Shown: one piece after another, positions 59,901 through 64,000 of the stretch
Position numbering within the stretch: the first letter of the stretch is position 1
How the letters are laid out: the number at the start of each line of letters is the position of its first letter
Assembly (NCBI GenBank): GCA_020064725.1
Contig: JAGTWJ010000001.1
Coordinates: forward strand, 2,480,001-2,544,000
Length of the DNA stretch: 64,000 nucleotides
Source of the DNA: Drechslerella dactyloides
Lineage: Eukaryota > Ascomycota > Orbiliomycetes > Orbiliales > Orbiliaceae
Direction of reading: 5' to 3'
Notes under the pieces: generated by a model
What the model saw: only the letters and a program-made list of their open reading frames with translations
Told to the model about the DNA's origin: nothing
The model's database searches: none
Program-made: the position numbers and the translations under genes

Positions 59901-62900
59901 GTCTGTATCAGGACTTGCATCCGATCTTCAAGCTCCTGCGTCTCGTCATGCTTCACACCCCGGACTTGATTCAGACAGAGCATGCCTCCCAACTTTGGCT
60001 CGTTCTTTGTGGTGAAAATTCTCGCGATCCACGAGTTCGGAATTGCTCCTTTGGCTTCTTTGGTGATTTCTTATCCCAGCCGTCCAATTTTGAGGTGATA
60101 CAAGTAAGCCAGTACCATGATTTGGCTGTAACTCATAAAGATGTCGCTAACAATATTACCATAGGCGAATACCTTCATGCGTGCGCTCTTCAAGCAGTAC
60201 TTTCCGGAAATGCGACCCGAACTCTTTGTCCCGTCGGCCCTTGACTTTTGCAAGCATGCAATTGTCTATTTCAACCAAGGCATAGAGGTAATTAGCCTTT
60301 CCTGGCTGTCCAAGTGACCAAAATTAACGAAAATATGTATAGATCAACGACGACATTGAGCTCCTACAAATCGACGGTACCAATCAAATCTGGCGTATCA
60401 TTACAACAGCTCCTCAAGATGAGGTTGCACATGATGCCATCAATTATCTTGTGCACTTCTTCGCTGACGTAAGCATCCGACTCAAATCATACTTACGAAA
60501 ATAGCAATTCTAACTCCCAGCCTCTAAGCAGTCTGAACCCCCGGGTTATACGGGAAGCAATTTGCTAACGAAAATAAATTGCGACCTGGTCAACATCTCC
60601 ATTAAGGAGCTAGGGGAGGCGGCGTCTTGCCTGGAAACCGGACCGTCAGCCGACTCCCCCAGCTCTCAAGAGAGTACAATTGCGCAGTCTGCACTGAAGT
60701 TCCGAAGATCTCTTCTCGTACTTCAGGAATTACTGGAAGTGTCGCCAAGCACGGCAAATGTGACTCAAAAGGCGCAGAGTTTCGAATATCCAGGTCTAGA
60801 CGAAGAGATCAGTGAGATCCTGAACATTCAATTCCAGGGCTATGCGCCAAAGTATACAGCTGCGGTATGTGTCATGTTATCTCCGACAAAACAAACCTAG
60901 CACTAATCCATGAAACAGAAATGCGATATCACAGTCCCCGCTTCTACCACTGGGAAAGATTTCTATGCATACATTGGCGCAGTCACTGGGTTACAGAACT
61001 TTAGAATCATATGTGCCGGCAGAGAGCTTTTCTTGGCGGATAATGTTCACACCCTGTCCGAAGTGGGACTTCAGAATGAGTCCTTCATGATTCTCCAGAG
61101 TCGCATCACACCTATCAACATATCCGGGATAACAACGAACGAGGCTGTCCGCACAGAAGTACAGAAGCACTTCGCTGAGCTTTGTCAGCTTCTGACATTG
61201 CCTGATGAGTACAGCGAGAAGGTGAGTTTATAAGTTCCATTTCTAAAGATTCTTGCGCTTACAAAATCGCAGATCTGGCGACTCGTTGCTCGGTTTCCCC
61301 CTCCCGAGGATCGATACTCTGAAATCAAAGACGAACTCATCAACTCTTCGATTGAGACTACAACAGGCCACCCTTTCAAACTACTTTATGCTCTCGCCGT
61401 CGTCAAATCGACGCTGTTCAGTACACGACCTGGATTGATGGACCCATCTGCCCTGAAGCCTCTGAACGAATGGACGTCTAAGACTCTGATATCCTTTGAG
61501 GTCTCTAACGTTAGATCTGTGTATTCTCAGACGGAAGTAGTTCATGCTCTTCTGGAGTGCCTACTATTGTTGATCCCTCGTAAGTTCTAAATGATATCTC
61601 AATGATTCTGTGACTCGGCTAATGTCAAGATAGACATCTCACTACTGCAGCCTCCAGCAAATACCAGCCACAATATAATTGGTCTGGTCACATTCCTACT
61701 TTCTCTTTTGACAGAATTCCAGGGTTCTATGGCCCACGAGGATGGTAAAGTTTGCATTCGAGCATTTCGCGCTCTACTCGCTATCTGCATACAGGACGCT
61801 ATGGGGTTGAATCTTATGGTTTCCGATGGTCGCTTTCCAGCGCTTCTGAGATCATTCTTGCTAGAAGACCCCCGGGAGTATATGAGGAAAGAGGTTAATG
61901 ACTCTATCGTTCTCGCCTGCCAGGAGGCATGTACCATACGCCCTATCGACGAATCCACACCAGGGAAATCCGCACATCATCGGCCTGAGCTTGCTCTACA
62001 TATCTGGAAAGCTCTCTATGAATTGATCCCACATACACTGGAAAGGGCATCTCAAAGTCTCATGGCATTTAAAGCAACTTCAGACGTATTTGCCATGATC
62101 TCTCGATTTGACCAAGCCAACGTCCAACCGGCGCTCTATTTTTCGGACTGGTGTGAATTACTGCTGAGGCATCGGTGCCAAGAATCCATTGACTACTTGA
62201 CTCAGGACAATGTCGTCTACGGCCTGTCACATCTGATGGTCGCCTGCATTTCTGCAGCAAACGATTACAGCTCGTCTTGGACCCCTCACGAGTAAGACTT
62301 TCCCTTGGCCATACCACGATATTACAACTGACAAGCTGGTCTGTATAGGAACTTGGGGCAATTATTGCAACAGCAGTTTCTGTTCCCACCTCTCACAAGT
62401 AAAAGGATATCGGACCCAGAGGCCATGGATCTAGGAGAGCCGAGCGAGGCGATTGTCCTGACAAGCCCTTCGCGTCGCCAACTGAATGGATTGGTTACTA
62501 TGGTACTGCAGAGCCACTCGGAGCTGAACAGCCTCGTTGATTTCCTCCGGCAGGTTCTCACAGAAGGTAAATTTTTTCAAGTCATTATATCCTAGCTATC
62601 ATTACTGACAACTCTTTCAGCGGCGCCAGGGTTGCCAAGCATCTACAGTATTGATCGAAGCCGTTGGTTACGCTCCGACGCTGGACACGTTGGGCTCCGC
62701 AACCTGTCTAACACTTGTTATCTCAACTCTTTACTAACACAGCTTTTCATGAACGTACCATTTCGGGAATTCATTCTCCAATCGAATTGCGAAACAACCC
62801 CTCCGAACCCTCTCAGCACTTTGAAAATAGTATTCGCAAATCTTCAGAATTCATGGCAAAAGGCCTTCGAACCGAAAGATTTTGTTGGGACAATAAGAGA

Positions 62901-64000
62901 TTACGACGGAGATCTCATTGATGTTGGTATTCAAATGGATGTTGAGGAGTTCTACAACCTACTCTGCGATCGCATAGAAAGTCAGATTTCGCCAGCGGAA
63001 GCAAAGAAAGATTTCCGAGGTTTCTTCGGAGGCGCCTTTGTTCAGCAGGTCAAGTCGATGGAATGCGAGCATGTCTCCGAGCGAGAAGAGCCGTTCTCTG
63101 CGATTCAATGCGACATTAAGGGGAAAAAGAATCTGCAAGAATCTCTGAAAGCTTATGTCGAGGGTGAAACCCTCAACGGAGGTTGGTGTTTCCATATACC
63201 CAGAACTGCTAGGCATATTGTCACTAACTTCTCAAGACAACAAATACTCTTGCACCAACTGCAACCGCCACGTTGATGCGGTCAAGAGGTGAGCGACGTC
63301 ATTCATCACAACGTTACCTTTGAGATTTTTGGTACTGACTTCAAATGTCCGAAACTAGAACTTGTCTGAAGCAGATTCCGAACCAAGTGATATTTCATCT
63401 GAAGCGCTTTGAGTTCGATTTACGAACAATGAACCGGAGCAAAATCAATGACGCATTCGAGTTCCCCACGAGAATCGATCTGCACCCATATTCGATTGAC
63501 GCCGCCAACCAGTCACCGGAAGATACACCAAAAACAGATGAATTCGAACTCGTTGGCGTACTCGTCCACAGCGGCACCGCTGAAACAGGCCATTATTACT
63601 CTTACATCAAAGACCGAGAAGGAAAATTTGCTGATGGAATGCCGCTGTGGTTTGAATTCAATGACTCCGAAGTTACGACGTTCGATCCTTCGACCATTCC
63701 TTCCAGCTGCTTCGGCGGACCCGACACATTACCATCAAAAGATGGGTTGCTCGGGCATTCGTATATGAAGCCATTCAGTGCTTACATGCTCTTCTACGAA
63801 AGGGTTGTCTCACAAGCTCAGCAACCTACTTCGCCGGTCGGCATTGAGTCAGATCTTGGCCAAGAAATATTCAACGAGAACGAACAAGCTCTTCGACGCT
63901 ACTGTCTGTTCGACCCGAGCCATCTCGAATTCATGTCGAGGTTGATGCAGCGCTTAGATGCGCTCAACGGTGGTTGCTGCAGCGAGCAACATGACTTGGA
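56950..64000 (+). CDS. USP9X-type large ubiquitin-specific protease (3' end outside window)
   Basis: Fifteen exons: 56950..57582, 57662..57776, 57854..58964, 59020..59380, 59444..60103, 60165..60287, 60343..60468, 60532..60864, 60919..61221, 61273..61579, 61634..62291, 62349..62566, 62621..63181, 63237..63288, 63359..>64000; about 2067 aa so far. A disordered acidic N-terminus is followed by long helical-repeat sequence, then a ubiquitin-like fold near 60919-61221 (KCDITVPASTTGKDFYAYIG). The USP domain starts GLRNLSNTCYLNSLLTQLF with catalytic Cys1682. It includes 'MDVEEFYNLLCDR', the 'CEHVSEREEPFSA' and CTNC zinc finger, and 'LVGVLVHSGTAETGHYYSY' with His1932, then FNDSEV. This order matches USP9X/USP24/USP34 deubiquitinases. 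Exon 2 may instead end at 57806, because both donors keep the frame. Targets are unknown; USP9X relatives act in trafficking and signalling. Confidence 0.9.

Noticed and set aside
1..64000. CRISPR array, rRNA operon or biosynthetic gene cluster
   Set aside because: There are no regularly spaced repeats, no rRNA-like sequence, and no polyketide/peptide synthase or terpene cyclase motifs. The genes are mostly unrelated housekeeping functions.

Overview
This window is nuclear DNA of a filamentous ascomycete (Pezizomycotina). The evidence is many short GT-AG introns (about 50-130 nt) with CTAAC/CTAAT-like branch sites, fungal-type gene structures, a mitochondrial transhydrogenase and a midasin of fungal layout, and an AT-saturated repeat that looks like the product of repeat-induced point mutation (RIP). 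I cannot fix the genus; an Eurotiomycete-like fungus is only a guess. Exon boundaries were assembled by hand from splice signals and reading-frame continuity, so single junctions may be wrong even where the gene call is secure.

Layout. 1-242: 3' end of a UDP-glucuronate decarboxylase-type gene (+). 1277-2578: VAP/Scs2 ER-contact protein (-). 4723-5882: conserved fungal protein of unknown function (+). 5.9-16.8 kb is a gene-poor, accessory-looking stretch. It holds a 1.1-kb fold-back element (6080-7179), the nuclear proteasome tether STS1/Cut8 (-), and two secreted cysteine-rich proteins (10988-11596 and 13219-14429, both -). 16827-20711: mitochondrial NAD(P) transhydrogenase (-), facing away from a CLC chloride transporter (21946-25009, +). 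26730-28216: eIF5 (+).

28677-43973: one giant minus-strand gene, midasin (MDN1/REA1, about 4953 aa). It lies back to back with the TORC2 subunit SIN1/AVO1 (44652-47471, +). 48266-50062: RING+PHD protein (-). 51204-51794: ribosomal protein eL43 (-). 52333-54083: a coiled-coil protein resembling augmin subunit 3 (+). 54227-55171: SRP receptor beta (-). 56950 to the window end: a very large USP9X-type deubiquitinase (+), cut off at its 3' end.

Most genes are housekeeping: ribosome assembly and translation (midasin, eL43, eIF5), ER targeting and contact sites (SRP receptor beta, VAP), ubiquitin/proteasome (STS1, RING-PHD, USP), signalling (SIN1) and ion/redox balance (CLC, NNT). They do not form one pathway. 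The most unusual items are the long palindromic element with GC-rich ends, the two cysteine-rich secreted proteins beside it, and a CLC protein in which the residue matching the proton glutamate of CLC exchangers reads as glutamine.
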